64,000 nucleotides of DNA. Origin: Massilia oculi. GTDB taxonomy: Bacteria > Pseudomonadota > Gammaproteobacteria > Burkholderiales > Burkholderiaceae_D. Each line of letters opens with the position of its first letter. Positions within the stretch are counted from its first letter, which is position 1. A program made the translations under genes and the position numbers. Location of the stretch: contig NZ_CP029343.1 of assembly GCF_003143515.1 (NCBI RefSeq), positions 5,022,001-5,086,000 on the forward strand. The letters run 5' to 3'. This document shows positions 1 through 10,432 of the stretch, piece after piece. Under the pieces are notes generated by a model. It did not search any database and was not told the origin of the DNA. It saw nothing but the letters and a program-made list of their open reading frames with translations.

Positions 1-1022
1 CCAAGGTGCTGGGCGCCGACCGCCGCTCCGACGTCGCGGTCCTGAAGCTGGACGCGACGAATCTGCCTTACCTGCGCACCGGCGACTCCAGCAAGATCCG
101 GGTCGGCGAATGGGTGCTGGCCATCGGCTCGCCGTTCGGCCTCGAGAATACCGTGACCGCCGGCATCATCTCGGCCAAGTCGCGCGATACCGGCGAATAC
201 CTGCCCCTGATCCAGAGCGACGTGGCGGTCAATCCCGGCAACTCGGGCGGCCCCCTGATCAATCTGCGCGGCGAAGTGATCGGCATCAACTCGCAGATCG
301 CGACCCTGTCGGGCGCCTATAACGGCATCTCGTTCGCGGTGCCGATCGACGAGGTGCTCCGCGTATCCGACCAGCTCAAGACCACCGGCAAGGTCACCCG
401 CGGCCGCCTGGGCGTGCAGATCAGCGAAGTCACGCGCGACGTGGCCGAATCGCTGGGCCTGGGCAAGGCGCGCGGCGCCGAAGTCTCGATGGTCGAGCCG
501 GGTGGCCCGGCCGAGAAGGCGGGCATCAAGGTCGGCGACATCATCCTGGCCTTCAACAAGCAGCCGATCCAGTCGACCACCGACCTGCCGCGCCTGGTGG
601 GCGCCTCCAAGGTCGGCAGCCGCGCCAGCGTCACCGTCTGGCGCCGCGGCGCCCAGGTCGAGGTGCCGGTCACCATCGTCGAGCTGCAAGAAGAACGTCC
701 GACCCAGGGTCGCCAGCAGCCGAAGAAACCGGCGCCGGGCGTCGCCCCGGATGCGCTGGGCCTGCAGTTGTCGAACATCCCGGCCGCCGACCGCAAGGAG
801 CTGGGCATCGACCACGGCCTGCTGGTCGAGGAGGCGCAGGGTCCGGCCGCCAGCGCCGGCATCCAGCCCGGCGACCTGGTCCTGCAGTGGAACAACACCC
901 CGATCACCAGCGTCGAGCAGTTCAAGGGCTTGCTGGCCAAGCACGACAAGTCGAAGGCGGTGGCCCTGCTGGTGCAGCGCGAAGACACCACGCAGTACAT
1001 CACGCTCAAGCCGCGCCAGTGA
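1..1022 (+). CDS. mucD: Periplasmic serine protease of the HtrA/DegP/MucD family, 5' end outside window
   Basis: This is the C-terminal part of an HtrA-type periplasmic serine endoprotease/chaperone that degrades misfolded envelope proteins. The frame is open to the window edge, so the signal peptide and catalytic His are missing from view. What is visible is the catalytic Asp in SDVAVLKL and the nucleophile Ser in GNSGGPL about 70 residues later, followed by two PDZ domains (roughly residues 125-215 and 245-335, counted from the first visible GTG at base 6). In related genomes this gene ends the rpoE-rseA-rseB-mucD sigma-E operon next to lepA, which fits the neighbours here. The stop codon overlaps the next gene by four bases (GTGA). 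Two PDZ domains exclude the single-PDZ DegS type. The symbol mucD rests on the lepA-side context; degP or degQ are equally possible names. Confidence 0.93.
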   Translation, partial: KVLGADRRSDVAVLKLDATNLPYLRTGDSSKIRVGEWVLAIGSPFGLENTVTAGIISAKSRDTGEYLPLIQSDVAVNPGNSGGPLINLRGEVIGINSQIATLSGAYNGISFAVPIDEVLRVSDQLKTTGKVTRGRLGVQISEVTRDVAESLGLGKARGAEVSMVEPGGPAEKAGIKVGDIILAFNKQPIQSTTDLPRLVGASKVGSRASVTVWRRGAQVEVPVTIVELQEERPTQGRQQPKKPAPGVAPDALGLQLSNIPAADRKELGIDHGLLVEEAQGPAASAGIQPGDLVLQWNNTPITSVEQFKGLLAKHDKSKAVALLVQREDTTQYITLKPRQ

Positions 1023-1309
1023 CGCAGCAGGCGAGGGCGCCGACGCAGTCCGGCCCAAGGTTCGTCCTGTACTCGCGCAGCTGGTGCCACCTGTGCGAGG
1101 ACATGCTGGCGGCGCTGCGTGCGCTCGAGCCGCCCGGGCAGCCGTTCGACGTCGCCGTGCTGGACGTCGACGCCGACCCGGCGCTGCTGGCGTCCTTCGA
1201 CGAGCTGGTGCCGGTGCTGTACGGCGATCCGGACGGTCCCGAACTGTGCCATTACTTCCTGGACGAGGCGGCGGTGCGGGCCTATCTGGCCTCGGTCGCG
1301 GCTTCCTGA
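1019..1309 (+). CDS. Glutaredoxin family protein
   Basis: A protein of 96 residues with a thioredoxin-fold beginning (FVLYSRSWCHLC) and a C-x-x-C pair at residues 23 and 26, as in glutaredoxin-like proteins that make or reduce disulfides in the cytoplasm. The last strands read VPVLYGD, matching the cis-Pro region (VPV) of the fold. I chose the GTG at 1019 because it overlaps the mucD stop in a GTGA junction typical of translational coupling, and the thioredoxin fold starts about 14 residues later. A longer frame upstream exists but lies inside mucD and is low-complexity. This small gene often sits between mucD and lepA in Burkholderiales. The substrate is unknown. Confidence 0.85.
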   Translation: MTQQARAPTQSGPRFVLYSRSWCHLCEDMLAALRALEPPGQPFDVAVLDVDADPALLASFDELVPVLYGDPDGPELCHYFLDEAAVRAYLASVAAS

Positions 1310-1498
1310 TGGCCGCCCCCGGAAATCGGGCTTTCTACTCCGAAATCCGGTAAAATGCCGGGTCGGAGCGGTGATCGAATACCTTCCAGAGAATTCCAAG
1401 GCGCTCGCCTGGGGACCGGCACGGCCCCGACGCAGCGCTTTTTCGTATTGCGCAGCCGATTCGTGCTGCACGGCAGTACGCCTTATATCGTCGTAGTC

Positions 1499-1519
1499 GC
1501 CGCCTTTCGCGGCCTTTTT
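1499..1519 (+). terminator. Short hairpin plus T-run upstream of lepA (weak terminator candidate)
   Basis: GCCGC (1499-1503) can pair with GCGGC (1509-1513) around a CTTTC loop, followed by CTTTTT. The stem is only five base pairs, so it may end the mucD/glutaredoxin transcript only partly. It lies in the 227-base gap before lepA, where a separate lepA promoter could also sit. Confidence 0.4.
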
Positions 1520-1536
1520 GGTTTTGAGCTTTGTTA

Positions 1537-3330
1537 ATGAACAACATACGTAACTTCTCCATTATCGCCCACATCGACCATGGCAAATCGACCCTGGCCG
1601 ACCGCATCATCCAGCTGTGCGGCGGCCTGTCGGACCGTGAAATGGACGCCCAGGTGCTCGATTCGATGGACCTGGAACGCGAGCGCGGCATCACCATCAA
1701 GGCCCAGACCGCGGCGCTGCAGTACAAGGCGCGCGACGGCCAGGTCTACAACCTGAACCTGATCGACACCCCGGGCCACGTCGACTTCTCGTACGAAGTG
1801 AGCCGCTCGCTGTCGGCCTGCGAAGGCGCGCTGCTGGTGGTCGACGCCTCGCAGGGCGTGGAAGCGCAGACGGTTGCCAACTGCTATACCGCGCTCGACC
1901 TGGGCGTGGAAGTGGTGCCGATCCTGAACAAGATCGACTTGCCGCACGCCGACCCGGACAACGCCAAGAAAGAAATCGAGGACGTGATCGGCATCGATGC
2001 GTCCGACGCCACCGTGTGCTCGGCCAAGACCGGCCTGGGCGTGGAAGACGTGCTGGAAACCCTGATCGCGAAAGTGCCGCCGCCGAAAGGCGACCCGGAC
2101 GCGCCGCTGCAGGCCCTGATCGTCGACTCCTGGTATGACCCGTACGTCGGCGTCGTGATGCTGGTGCGCGTGGTCAACGGCACCCTGCGTCCGAAGGACA
2201 AGATCCGCCTGATGGCCACCGAGTCGGTCAATCTGGTGGAAAACATCGGCGTGTTCACCCCGCGCTCGGTGTCGCTGCCGCAACTGACCGCCGGCCAGGT
2301 GGGCTTCATCATCGCCGGCATCAAGGAACTGACCGCCGCCCGCGTGGGCGACACCGTGACCCTGGCCAGCCGTCCGGCGCCGGAGCCGCTGCCGGGATTC
2401 AAGGAAGTGCAGCCGCAGGTGTTCGCCGGCCTGTTCCCGGTCGAGGCGAACCAGTACGACGCGCTGCGCGACTCGCTCGAGAAGCTGAAACTGAACGACG
2501 CCGCCCTGATGTACGAGCCGGAAGTCTCGCAGGCGCTGGGCTTCGGCTTCCGCTGCGGCTTCCTGGGCCTGCTGCACATGGAGATCGTGCAGGAGCGCCT
2601 TGAGCGCGAATTCGACATGGACCTGATCACGACGGCGCCGACCGTGGTGTACGAGGTCGAGATGAAGGACGGCAGCATCATCCGCGTCGACAATCCGTCG
2701 AAGATGCCGGAACCGTCCAAGATCAACGAAGTGCGCGAACCGATCGTCGACGTCAACCTGTACATGCCGCAGGAGTACGTCGGTTCGGTGATGACCCTGT
2801 GTAACGGCAAGCGCGGCATCCAGATGGACATGGCCTACCACGGCCGCCAGGTCAAGCTGCACTACGAGATCCCGATGGCCGAGATCGTGCTCGACTTCTT
2901 CGACCGCCTGAAGTCGACCTCGCGCGGCTACGCCTCGATGGACTATGAGTTCAAGGAGAATCGCGCGGCCGACGTGGTCAAGGTCGACATGCTGATCAAC
3001 AGCGAGAAGGTCGACGCCCTGGCCATCATCGTCCACCGCGCCAACGCGCCGTATCGCGGACGCCAGGTGGCTGCCAAGATGCGCGAACTGATCCCTCGCC
3101 AGATGTTCGACGTCGCGATCCAGGCCGCCATCGGCGCCACGATCATCTCGCGCGAAAACGTCAAGGCGCTGCGCAAGAACGTCCTGGCCAAGTGCTATGG
3201 CGGCGACATCTCGCGTAAGAAAAAGCTGCTGGAGAAGCAAAAGGCCGGCAAGAAGCGCATGAAGCAGGTCGGCTCGGTGGAGATTCCACAAGAAGCCTTC
3301 CTGGCCATTCTCCAGGTGGAAGATAAATAA
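1537..3330 (+). CDS. lepA: Elongation factor 4 (LepA), ribosome back-translocase GTPase
   Basis: Translation factor GTPase of 597 residues, almost the same length as E. coli LepA (599). It acts on the ribosome and affects translation under stress and 30S assembly. The G domain is intact: AHIDHGKST at about residues 11-19, DTPGH (G3) and NKID (G4), followed by the EF-G-like domains and the LepA-specific C-terminal domain ending in a basic tail ([17 protein letters not shown]). The ATG at 1537 gives the family-typical start [12 protein letters not shown]; an in-frame TTG six bases earlier adds nothing recognisable. No strong Shine-Dalgarno is visible. The stop overlaps the lepB start (TAATG), so lepA and lepB are translated from one transcript as in most proteobacteria. 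Confidence 0.98.
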   Translation: MNNIRNFSIIAHIDHGKSTLADRIIQLCGGLSDREMDAQVLDSMDLERERGITIKAQTAALQYKARDGQVYNLNLIDTPGHVDFSYEVSRSLSACEGALLVVDASQGVEAQTVANCYTALDLGVEVVPILNKIDLPHADPDNAKKEIEDVIGIDASDATVCSAKTGLGVEDVLETLIAKVPPPKGDPDAPLQALIVDSWYDPYVGVVMLVRVVNGTLRPKDKIRLMATESVNLVENIGVFTPRSVSLPQLTAGQVGFIIAGIKELTAARVGDTVTLASRPAPEPLPGFKEVQPQVFAGLFPVEANQYDALRDSLEKLKLNDAALMYEPEVSQALGFGFRCGFLGLLHMEIVQERLEREFDMDLITTAPTVVYEVEMKDGSIIRVDNPSKMPEPSKINEVREPIVDVNLYMPQEYVGSVMTLCNGKRGIQMDMAYHGRQVKLHYEIPMAEIVLDFFDRLKSTSRGYASMDYEFKENRAADVVKVDMLINSEKVDALAIIVHRANAPYRGRQVAAKMRELIPRQMFDVAIQAAIGATIISRENVKALRKNVLAKCYGGDISRKKKLLEKQKAGKKRMKQVGSVEIPQEAFLAILQVEDK

Positions 3331-4259
3331 TGAACCTGCAACCCATCCTGGGCAATTTTGCCCTGATCCTGTTCGTCGCTATGGTGATCACGGGCATCAT
3401 CTGGTGCCTGGACACATTCTATCTGGCGAAACAACGGCGCCGCGCCGCCGACGCCGCCCTACGCGAGTACGATACGCGCAACGCCAAGCTGGTCGCGGAT
3501 GGGATCAAGGTTGACCACAACGGCAACCGCGCGGCGATCGAGCAGGCCCACCTGCGCCAGCCGACCTGGATCGAGTATTCAGGCAGTTTCTTCCCGGTGA
3601 TCGCACTGGTGTTCATCCTGCGCTCCTTCCTGTGGGAGCCGTTCAAGATCCCGTCGTCGTCGATGGTGCCGACCCTGCTGGTGGGTGACTTTATCCTGGT
3701 GAACAAGTACACCTATGGCATCCGCCTGCCGATCGTTAACAAAAAAATCATCCAGATCAATAATCCCCAGCGCGGCGACGTGATGGTGTTCAAGTATCCA
3801 AAAGATATGAACCAGGATTACATCAAGCGCGTCATCGGCGTGCCGGGTGATAAAATCACCTACGAGGACAAGCGCCTGACGGTCAACGGCAAGCCGGTCG
3901 AGTACACGGCGCTGGACGACTACCTGGACGACCAGCATCCGATCTACCACAAGCAGTTCGTCGAGAAATTGCCGAGCCCGGGCGGCCTGACCCAGCACCG
4001 CATCCTGAACACGGCCGACAAGCGCACTATCGACCTGGGCAGCGTGGATAACTTCCCGCTGCGCGAAAACTGCGAATACACCTACGACAAGTTTACCTGC
4101 GTGGTGCCGGAAGGGCAGTATTTCATGATGGGCGATAACCGCGACAATAGCGCGGACAGCCGTTACTGGGGTTTCGTGCCTGACCGCAATATCGTCGGCA
4201 AGGCCTTCGTGGTCTGGATGAACTTCAGCAATCCGAAACGCGTCGGCGGTATCCAATAA
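3330..4259 (+). CDS. lepB: Signal peptidase I
   Basis: Membrane-bound serine protease (family S26) that removes signal peptides from secreted proteins at the periplasmic face of the inner membrane. The 309-residue protein has a first membrane segment at about residues 8-30, a basic cytoplasmic loop, and a second membrane segment at about 86-102. The catalytic Ser111 lies in IPSSSMVPTLL and the general-base Lys166 in YIKRVIGVPGD. The C-terminal box GDNRDNSADSRYWG is also intact. The start codon shares one base with the lepA stop. Start and length agree with betaproteobacterial LepB, which carries a longer loop between the two membrane segments than Gram-positive enzymes. Confidence 0.97.
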   Translation: MNLQPILGNFALILFVAMVITGIIWCLDTFYLAKQRRRAADAALREYDTRNAKLVADGIKVDHNGNRAAIEQAHLRQPTWIEYSGSFFPVIALVFILRSFLWEPFKIPSSSMVPTLLVGDFILVNKYTYGIRLPIVNKKIIQINNPQRGDVMVFKYPKDMNQDYIKRVIGVPGDKITYEDKRLTVNGKPVEYTALDDYLDDQHPIYHKQFVEKLPSPGGLTQHRILNTADKRTIDLGSVDNFPLRENCEYTYDKFTCVVPEGQYFMMGDNRDNSADSRYWGFVPDRNIVGKAFVVWMNFSNPKRVGGIQ

Positions 4260-4271
4260 GAAGGGGCGCCC

Positions 4272-4670
4272 ATGGATCGCAGGAAGCTGTTGAACAAGCA
4301 AGCCGGTATTTCGCTCTCTGGCCTGATCGGGGCGCTGGCCGTCATCGGCGTGGTTGGCATCTTCGCCATGCGCATGGTCCCGGCCTATATCGAGTACAAC
4401 GCGATCAAGACCGCGATCGTCGAGGTCAGGGACGCCGGCGGCAGCATCCGCGAGATGCAGGGAGCCTTCAACCGCCGCACCAGCGTCAACGACGTCGAGG
4501 CCGTACGCGGCCAGGACCTGGTCTTCACCCGCGATGGTGAAGACATGCAGATCAGCTTTGCCTACGAAAAGCGGCTGCCGCTGATGGGCAACGTCAGCCT
4601 GCTGATCGACTTCGCCGGCACCACCGACCCGAGCGGCGTGGTGGCCGAGGCCGACAGCGCCGCCCGTTAA
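4272..4670 (+). CDS. DUF4845 domain protein, single-pass membrane protein
   Basis: Small membrane protein of 132 residues commonly encoded between lepB and rnc in betaproteobacteria and pseudomonads. After a basic N-terminus ([10 protein letters not shown]) comes one hydrophobic segment (about residues 13-34, [17 protein letters not shown]), and the rest is soluble and probably periplasmic. The N-terminal part looks somewhat like a type IV pilin start (basic leader, then a hydrophobic helix), but no prepilin cleavage motif with Glu+5 is evident. A purine-rich site (AAGGGGCG) lies just before the ATG. The function is unknown; linkage to lepB suggests an envelope role, which is inference. Confidence 0.88.
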   Translation: MDRRKLLNKQAGISLSGLIGALAVIGVVGIFAMRMVPAYIEYNAIKTAIVEVRDAGGSIREMQGAFNRRTSVNDVEAVRGQDLVFTRDGEDMQISFAYEKRLPLMGNVSLLIDFAGTTDPSGVVAEADSAAR

Positions 4671-4679
4671 TGGAAACAC

Positions 4680-4698
4680 CGTGGCCCGCCGGGCCACG
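4680..4698 (+). promoter_or_regulatory. Hairpin in the leader immediately upstream of rnc
   Basis: Bases 4680-4687 pair perfectly with 4691-4698 around a three-base loop (an eight-base-pair GC-rich stem). No T-run follows, so it is not an intrinsic terminator. It ends 15 bases before the rnc ATG. E. coli rnc mRNA is destabilised by RNase III cutting its own leader stem; this stem is shorter than a usual RNase III substrate, so a similar role is only a possibility. Confidence 0.5.
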
Positions 4699-4713
4699 CA
4701 CACGACAACAACA

Positions 4714-5514
4714 ATGAATCTTCAGTTATTGCAAACGCGCTTGGGGTATACGTTCCGGGAAATCGGGCTGCTGCAGCAAGCCCTGACCCACCGTAGCCAT
4801 AGCAGTCTGCATAACGAGCGCCTGGAATTCCTGGGCGATTCGGTCCTCAACTGCGTCGTCGCCTCGGTGCTGTACGAACGTTTCGGCACGCTCGACGAGG
4901 GCGACCTGTCGCGCCTGCGCGCCAACCTGGTCAAGCAGCAGGCGCTGTTCGAGATCGCCCAGAAGCTTGACCTGTCGCAATTCCTGCGCCTGGGCGAGGG
5001 CGAACTCAAGTCCGGCGGTTTCCGCCGGCCGTCGATCCTGGCCGACACCCTGGAAGCGCTGCTCGGCGCGATCTTCCTCGACGGCGGCTTCGACAGCGCG
5101 CGCGACACGATCCGCGCCTTTTATATTCCGCTGCTGGAGACGGTCGACCCGGCCACGCTCGGCAAGGACGCCAAGACCCTGCTGCAGGAATTCCTGCAGG
5201 CCAAGCGCATTGCGCTGCCGACCTATAATGTGGTGGCCACCCACGGCGCCGCACACAGCCAGGAATTCGAAGTCGAATGCCTGGTGCCGAAGCTGAACGT
5301 GCAGGTGTTCGGCCGCGGCGGGAGCCGCCGCGCGGCCGAGCAGGCCGCCGCCAGCCTGGCGCTCGACGCGGCGCAGAAAGCGCTGACCAAGACGCCGGGC
5401 GCGCGCAAGCCACGCCAGCGCTCGCCCCAGTTGAAGCTGGCAGGCATCGGTACCAATCAGGGCGAAACCACATCGGCCGCCCAGGCAGAACAACCAGGAA
5501 CAGAAAAAGCATGA
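4714..5514 (+). CDS. rnc: Ribonuclease III
   Basis: Double-strand-specific endoribonuclease that processes rRNA precursors and regulatory RNA duplexes. The signature NERLEFLGD is at residues 34-42, followed by the second acidic metal-binding cluster ([15 protein letters not shown]). A double-stranded RNA-binding domain spans about residues 155-225 (KTLLQEFLQ...[16 protein letters not shown]). The Lys/Arg-rich C-terminal tail of about 40 residues is longer than in E. coli (226 residues there, 266 here). I chose the ATG at 4714 because it begins [14 protein letters not shown], the usual family start; the upstream in-frame GTG lies inside the leader hairpin. It overlaps era by four bases (ATGA). 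Confidence 0.96.
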   Translation: MNLQLLQTRLGYTFREIGLLQQALTHRSHSSLHNERLEFLGDSVLNCVVASVLYERFGTLDEGDLSRLRANLVKQQALFEIAQKLDLSQFLRLGEGELKSGGFRRPSILADTLEALLGAIFLDGGFDSARDTIRAFYIPLLETVDPATLGKDAKTLLQEFLQAKRIALPTYNVVATHGAAHSQEFEVECLVPKLNVQVFGRGGSRRAAEQAAASLALDAAQKALTKTPGARKPRQRSPQLKLAGIGTNQGETTSAAQAEQPGTEKA

Positions 5515-6422
5515 ACGCCACTCCAGAGCATGTCAGCTGCGGCAACTTCCGTTGTGGCTATATCGCCATCGTCGGCCGCCCGAACGTCGGCAAGTCGACC
5601 CTGATGAACGTTCTGATCGGCGCCAAGGTATCGATCACGTCGCGCAAGGCCCAGACCACGCGCCACCGCATCACCGGCATCCAGACCCGCGACGACGCGC
5701 AATACATCTACGTCGATACCCCGGGCTTCCAGACCCGCCATGCCAACGCGCTGAACAAGACGCTGAACAAGACCGTCTCGAACACCTTGACGTCGTCGGA
5801 CGCGATCCTGTTCCTGGTCGAAGCCGGCACCTTCGGCCCGGCCGACCAGCAGGTGCTGGACATGCTGCCAAAAAACGTCCCGGTGATCCTGGTCATCAAT
5901 AAATCGGATCGCGTGAAGGACAAGGCGGTCCTGATGCCGTTCGCGCAAAAGATCTCGGCCCTATTCAACTTCGCCGCCATCGTGCCGGTTTCGGCCAAGC
6001 TGCGCTTCCAGGTCGATGCGCTGGAAACCGAGATCAAGCGCCATCTGCCGGAAAACCCGCCGGTCTTCGGCCCGGACGACATCACCGACCGCAGCGAGAA
6101 ATTCCTGGCGGCCGAGATCGTGCGCGAAAAAGTGTTCCGCCTGCTGGGCGACGAACTGCCGTACACCAGCACCGTCGTGATCGAACAGTTCGAACAGGAA
6201 GGCAATCTGCGCCGCATCTTCGCCGCGATCCTGGTCGAGCGCGACACCCATAAATCGATGATCATCGGTAACAAGGGTGCACGCCTGAAGGAGATTTCCA
6301 CCCAATCGCGCCTCGACATGGAGAAACTGTTTGGCGGCCCGGTTTACCTGGAGATCTGGGTCAAGGTCAAATCCGGCTGGGCCGACAACGAAGCGGGCCT
6401 GCGCGCTTACGGTTACGAGTAA
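5511..6422 (+). CDS. era: GTPase Era
   Basis: Essential GTPase for 16S rRNA maturation and 30S subunit assembly. The 303-residue protein has G1 GRPNVGKST (residues 22-30), G3 DTPG, G4 NKSD and G5 SAK, then a KH RNA-binding domain with the GNKG loop ([12 protein letters not shown]) near residue 250. The ATG at 5511 overlaps the rnc stop in an ATGA junction. A longer upstream frame exists but runs through rnc in another frame and is not coding. The order rnc-era-recO is the standard proteobacterial arrangement and probably gives coupled expression of the rRNA-processing enzymes. Confidence 0.97.
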   Translation: MNATPEHVSCGNFRCGYIAIVGRPNVGKSTLMNVLIGAKVSITSRKAQTTRHRITGIQTRDDAQYIYVDTPGFQTRHANALNKTLNKTVSNTLTSSDAILFLVEAGTFGPADQQVLDMLPKNVPVILVINKSDRVKDKAVLMPFAQKISALFNFAAIVPVSAKLRFQVDALETEIKRHLPENPPVFGPDDITDRSEKFLAAEIVREKVFRLLGDELPYTSTVVIEQFEQEGNLRRIFAAILVERDTHKSMIIGNKGARLKEISTQSRLDMEKLFGGPVYLEIWVKVKSGWADNEAGLRAYGYE

Positions 6423-6446
6423 GGGCGAGGGACGCTAGCCACGCGC

Positions 6447-7241
6447 ATGTCCAGCCACGACCAATTCATCGACGACGCGCCGGAGCAGGCGGTTCCGGCC
6501 GCCGGCAAGCGCCCGCGCGCTTCGGCAGTGGCCAGCCGCATCGTCGGCCAGCCCGGTTTCGTGCTGCACAGCTATCCCTACAAAGAAACCAGTCTCATCA
6601 TCGACATGTTCACCCGCGACCATGGCCGGGTGGGGGTGGTGGCGAAAGGCGCCAAGCGCCCGTTCTCCAAGCTGCGCGGCGTGCTGCAGACCTTCCAGCC
6701 CCTCTCGGTATCGTGGAGTGGCAAGTCCGAACTGCGCACCCTGATCGATGCCGAGTGGGTGGGCGGCATGCTCCCATTGGAGCGCACGGCGCTGCTGTGC
6801 GGCTTCTACCTGAACGAATTGCTGGTCAAACTGCTGGCGCGCGACGACCGCCATCCGGCCCTGTTCGATCACTACGTCTCGACCCTGAACCAGCTCGCCC
6901 ACGGCGAACCGGCGCAAATCGTCTTGCGAAAATTCGAAAGAGCCTTACTTAAGGAAACAGGCGTGGCAGCCGATCTCGGCCGCTGCACGAGCAGCCGCGA
7001 CCGGGTCGAGCCGGGCCGTGATTACGTGGTCGATCCGGAGCGCGGCGCGCGCGCGGCGGGCGCCGGCGAAGTCTGGCCCGTCGTATTGGGCAAGACCCTG
7101 CTGGATATGGAGCGCGAGGACTATACTGATCCGGCGACCCAGGCGCAGAGCAAGCAATTGATGCGCTTCCTGCTGGCGCACCACCTGGGCGGCCAGCCGC
7201 TCAATACGCGCCAGATTTTGATCGATTTGATGCAACTGTAA
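6447..7241 (+). CDS. recO: DNA repair protein RecO
   Basis: Recombination mediator that helps load RecA onto SSB-coated single-stranded DNA together with RecR (RecFOR pathway). The protein is 264 residues long. After a disordered stretch of about 30 residues comes the OB-fold N-terminal domain ([22 protein letters not shown]..., then [19 protein letters not shown]), then the helical domain ([17 protein letters not shown]). The ATG at 6447 follows era by 24 bases. The N-terminal extension before [13 protein letters not shown] is longer than in E. coli RecO (242 residues), so an internal start cannot be excluded, but none has a better ribosome site. Confidence 0.94.
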   Translation: MSSHDQFIDDAPEQAVPAAGKRPRASAVASRIVGQPGFVLHSYPYKETSLIIDMFTRDHGRVGVVAKGAKRPFSKLRGVLQTFQPLSVSWSGKSELRTLIDAEWVGGMLPLERTALLCGFYLNELLVKLLARDDRHPALFDHYVSTLNQLAHGEPAQIVLRKFERALLKETGVAADLGRCTSSRDRVEPGRDYVVDPERGARAAGAGEVWPVVLGKTLLDMEREDYTDPATQAQSKQLMRFLLAHHLGGQPLNTRQILIDLMQL

Positions 7242-7251
7242 AAAGAATACT

Positions 7252-8031
7252 ATGAGCTTCCTGCAACCCGCCGGCCAGGTGATCGACCTGGGCGTGAACA
7301 TCGACCACATCGCCACCGTGCGCAATGCGCGCGGCACGACGTATCCAGACCCGCTGCGCGCCGCGCTGCTGGCCGAGCAGGCGGGCGCCGACCTGATCAC
7401 GCTGCACCTGCGCGAAGACCGCCGCCACATCAAGGATGCCGACGTGCTGGCCCTGCGCCCGCTGCTGGCGACGCGCATGAACCTGGAAGCGGCCGTCACC
7501 CCGGAGATGATCGACTTCTCCTGCCAGGTGAAACCGCAGGACGTGTGCCTGGTGCCGGAGCGGCGCGAGGAAGTCACGACCGAGGGCGGCCTGGACGTGG
7601 TGCGCTACTACAATGAGGTCGAGGCGGCCGTGAAGCAGCTGAAGGAAGAGGGCATCCGCGTCTCGCTGTTCATCGATGCCGATGCGCGCCAGATCGAAGC
7701 GGCGGCCGCCGTCGGCGCCACCGTGATCGAGTTGCACACGGGGCGTTATGCCGAGGCGGCAGGCGATGAAGTGGGGCACGAGCTGGAACGCATCAAGCTG
7801 GGCGTGCACGAAGGCGCGAAGCGCGGCCTGCGCGTGAATGCCGGCCATGGCCTGCACTACACCAATGTGCAGCCGATCGCGGCGATTCCCGACCTGCACG
7901 AGCTGAACATCGGCCACGCCATCGTGGCGCATGCGCTGTTCGCCGGCTGGGAAAACGCGGTGCGCGAGATGAAGGCGATCATGGTCGCGGCGCGCCTGGG
8001 CGTGTCGTACGCCGCGAAAGCCGGGGCCTGA
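7252..8031 (+). CDS. pdxJ: Pyridoxine 5'-phosphate synthase
   Basis: TIM-barrel enzyme joining 1-deoxy-D-xylulose 5-phosphate with 3-amino-2-oxopropyl phosphate, the last ring-closing step of the DXP-dependent vitamin B6 pathway. The 259-residue length is normal for the family. Diagnostic stretches are [17 protein letters not shown] at residues 10-26, [13 protein letters not shown], the conserved VTPEM region, IELHTGRYA and the phosphate-binding [10 protein letters not shown]. It starts ten bases after recO, as in the conserved recO-pdxJ-acpS order. Its stop (TGA 8029-8031) is two bases before the acpS ATG. Confidence 0.97.
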   Translation: MSFLQPAGQVIDLGVNIDHIATVRNARGTTYPDPLRAALLAEQAGADLITLHLREDRRHIKDADVLALRPLLATRMNLEAAVTPEMIDFSCQVKPQDVCLVPERREEVTTEGGLDVVRYYNEVEAAVKQLKEEGIRVSLFIDADARQIEAAAAVGATVIELHTGRYAEAAGDEVGHELERIKLGVHEGAKRGLRVNAGHGLHYTNVQPIAAIPDLHELNIGHAIVAHALFAGWENAVREMKAIMVAARLGVSYAAKAGA

Positions 8032-8033
8032 AT

Positions 8034-8453
8034 ATGATCTACGGCATCGGCACCGACATCGTCCAGATCTCGCGTGTCGAGGCTGCCCTCGCGCGCAGCG
8101 GCCCGCGCTTCGCCGAGAAGATCCTCGGCCCGCAAGAGCTGGAAAAATACCATGCCCGCAGCGCCAAGAACGCGGTGCGCGGCCTGCGCTTCCTGGCCAC
8201 ACGTTTCTCGGCCAAGGAGGCGTTCTCGAAAGCCATCGGTCTTGGCATGCGCATGCCCATGACCTGGCGTTCCGCGCAGATGCTGAATGACCCGAGCGGC
8301 AAGCCGGTCATCGTCTGCAGCGGCGCCCTTGGCGACTTCATGCGCGAGCACCAGCTCAGCGCCCAGGTGACGATCAGCGACGAGGCCGACTATGGCGTCG
8401 CCTTCGTGATCGTGACCCAGGCGCCGTTGGCATCACCATCATTGGCAGAGTAA
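8034..8453 (+). CDS. acpS: Holo-[acyl-carrier-protein] synthase
   Basis: Transfers 4'-phosphopantetheine from CoA to the serine of acyl carrier protein and so activates it for fatty-acid synthesis. The typical start [15 protein letters not shown] carries the metal-binding Asp, and the second motif [12 protein letters not shown] carries the Glu and Lys of the active site. The length of 139 residues is slightly above the usual 120-130. The stop shares a base with the uvrC start (TAATG). In many Burkholderiales nagZ lies between acpS and uvrC; it is absent here. Confidence 0.96.
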   Translation: MIYGIGTDIVQISRVEAALARSGPRFAEKILGPQELEKYHARSAKNAVRGLRFLATRFSAKEAFSKAIGLGMRMPMTWRSAQMLNDPSGKPVIVCSGALGDFMREHQLSAQVTISDEADYGVAFVIVTQAPLASPSLAE

Positions 8454-10432
8454 TGTCCGAAGCAAAACCCGCAGCAACCGGCAATCCATCCGTCGAACTC
8501 ACTCCCGAACTGGCCGCGCGGCTGGGCCGCGAGCGCCTGTCGGACGCGCGCGAGGAAATGCGCGCCGAAGCCAACCGCGAACTGAGCCCGAAAGTGGATG
8601 CCGACGTGCGCGCGCAAGTGCTGGCCGTCGTCAACCGTTTGCCGGGCCTGCCCGGCGTCTACCGCTATTTCGATGCGGCCGACAACGTGCTCTACGTCGG
8701 CAAGGCGCGCAACCTCAAGAACCGTGTCTCGAGCTATTTCCAGAAAAACCTGGCCAGCCCGCGCATCGCGATGATGGTGTCGCAGATCGCACGCCTGGAA
8801 ACGACGGTGGTGAGCAGCGAGGCCGAAGCGCTGATCCTGGAAAACAACCTGATCAAGACGCTCAAGCCGCGCTACAACATCCTGTTCCGCGACGATAAGT
8901 CTTACCCTTACATCAAGATCACGGGCGGCGAGGCGCCGCGCATGGCGTATTACCGCGGCGCGCTGGACAAGAGGAACCAGTACTTCGGTCCTTTCCCCAG
9001 CGCCTGGGCGGCGAAGGAATCGATCCAGCTGCTGCAGCGCGTCTTCCAGCTGCGCACCTGCGAGGACAGCGTCTATGCCAACCGCACGCGCCCCTGCCTG
9101 CTGCACCAGATCGGCCGCTGCAGCGCGCCCTGCGTCAAGCTGATCGCGCCGGAGGAATACAAGCTCGACGTCGAGAACGCGGCGCGTTTCCTGCGCGGCC
9201 GCCAGAGCGAGGTGATGGCCGACCTCGAGCAGAAGATGCAGAACTATGCGATGGAGCTCAAGTTCGAGCAGGCGGCGTCGGTGCGCAACCAGATCCAGGC
9301 GCTGTCGAAGGTGCTGCATGCGCAAAGCATGGAGACGACGGGCGACGCCGACGTCGACGTCATCGCGGTGGTGGTGCAGGGTGGACGCGCCTGTGTCAAC
9401 CTGGCCATGGTGCGTGGCGGACGCCACCTGGGCGACCGCGCCTACTTCCCGAGCCACGTCGGCGAATCGCTGGGGGAGTGCCCGATCGAAGTGGAGGTGC
9501 TGTGCGCCTTCCTGGCCCAGCACTACGCCGGCCAGTTCATCCCGGGCACCCTGATCCTGAACGTGGAATTCGACCAGCCCGAGCTGATCATGGCCCTGCA
9601 GGAGCAGTGCGGCCACCGCATCAGCCTGGTGCTGCAGCCGGGCGGCCAGCGCCGCCAGTGGCTCGAGATGGCCTGCAAGGGCGGAGAAATCGCGCTGGCG
9701 CGGCTGCTGTCCGAGCAGGGCTCGCAGCAGGCGCGCACGCGCGCGCTGGCCGACACCCTGCAGCTCGACAGCGAAGACCTGGACGCCTTGCGCGTCGAAT
9801 GCTTCGACATCAGCCATACCGCGGGCGAGGCGACCCAGGCCTCGTGCGTGGTGTTCCAGCACCACCAGATGCAGAACGGAGAATATCGCCGCTTCAACAT
9901 CAACGGCATCACGCCGGGCGACGACTACGCCGCCATGCGCCAGGTCTTGACCCGCCGTTACGAAAAAGTGGCGGGCGGCGAGGGCGTGATGCCCGACATC
10001 GTGCTGGTCGACGGCGGCAAGGGGCAAGTGGAGATGGCGCGCCAGGTGTTTACCGAGCTGGGGCTGGACATCTCGATGATCGTCGGCGTGGCGAAGGGAG
10101 AAGGGCGGCGCGTGGGCCTGGAGACCCTGATCTTCGCCGACGGCCGCCCGGCCCAGGAGCTGGGCAAGGAATCGGCGGCGCTGATGCTGGTGGCCCTGAT
10201 CCGCGACGAGGCGCACCGCTTTGCGATTACGGGCATGCGCGCCAAGCGCGCCAAGGCGCGTCAGGCATCGCGCCTGGAAGAGATCGAGGGCATCGGCGCC
10301 AAGCGCCGCCAGCGCCTGCTGGCGCGCTTTGGCGGGCTGCGCGGGGTGATCGATGCCAGTGTCGAAGACCTGATGACGGTCGAGGGAATCTCGAGTGCGC
10401 TGGCGGAAGAAATCTACAGGCAGCTGCATTGA
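8453..10432 (+). CDS. uvrC: Excinuclease ABC subunit C
   Basis: Nuclease subunit of nucleotide excision repair that makes both incisions around a lesion marked by UvrA-UvrB. The 659-residue protein has the GIY-YIG domain (GVY at residues 68-70, YVG at 81-83) for the 3' cut, the CxxxxxCxxxxC-like region ([13 protein letters not shown]), a UvrB-binding UVR motif around residues 240-275, the RNase H-like domain for the 5' cut ([18 protein letters not shown]) and two C-terminal helix-hairpin-helix motifs. The first 60 or so residues before the GIY domain are an extension not present in E. coli UvrC, where the domain starts within the first 20 residues. The start overlaps the acpS stop. Confidence 0.97.
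   Translation: MSEAKPAATGNPSVELTPELAARLGRERLSDAREEMRAEANRELSPKVDADVRAQVLAVVNRLPGLPGVYRYFDAADNVLYVGKARNLKNRVSSYFQKNLASPRIAMMVSQIARLETTVVSSEAEALILENNLIKTLKPRYNILFRDDKSYPYIKITGGEAPRMAYYRGALDKRNQYFGPFPSAWAAKESIQLLQRVFQLRTCEDSVYANRTRPCLLHQIGRCSAPCVKLIAPEEYKLDVENAARFLRGRQSEVMADLEQKMQNYAMELKFEQAASVRNQIQALSKVLHAQSMETTGDADVDVIAVVVQGGRACVNLAMVRGGRHLGDRAYFPSHVGESLGECPIEVEVLCAFLAQHYAGQFIPGTLILNVEFDQPELIMALQEQCGHRISLVLQPGGQRRQWLEMACKGGEIALARLLSEQGSQQARTRALADTLQLDSEDLDALRVECFDISHTAGEATQASCVVFQHHQMQNGEYRRFNINGITPGDDYAAMRQVLTRRYEKVAGGEGVMPDIVLVDGGKGQVEMARQVFTELGLDISMIVGVAKGEGRRVGLETLIFADGRPAQELGKESAALMLVALIRDEAHRFAITGMRAKRAKARQASRLEEIEGIGAKRRQRLLARFGGLRGVIDASVEDLMTVEGISSALAEEIYRQLH

Noticed and set aside
1534..3291. 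585-codon frame antisense to lepA
   Set aside because: It is the complement of a universally conserved gene. The product is His/Asp/Val/Leu-rich nonsense, typical of the reverse strand of GC-rich genes.
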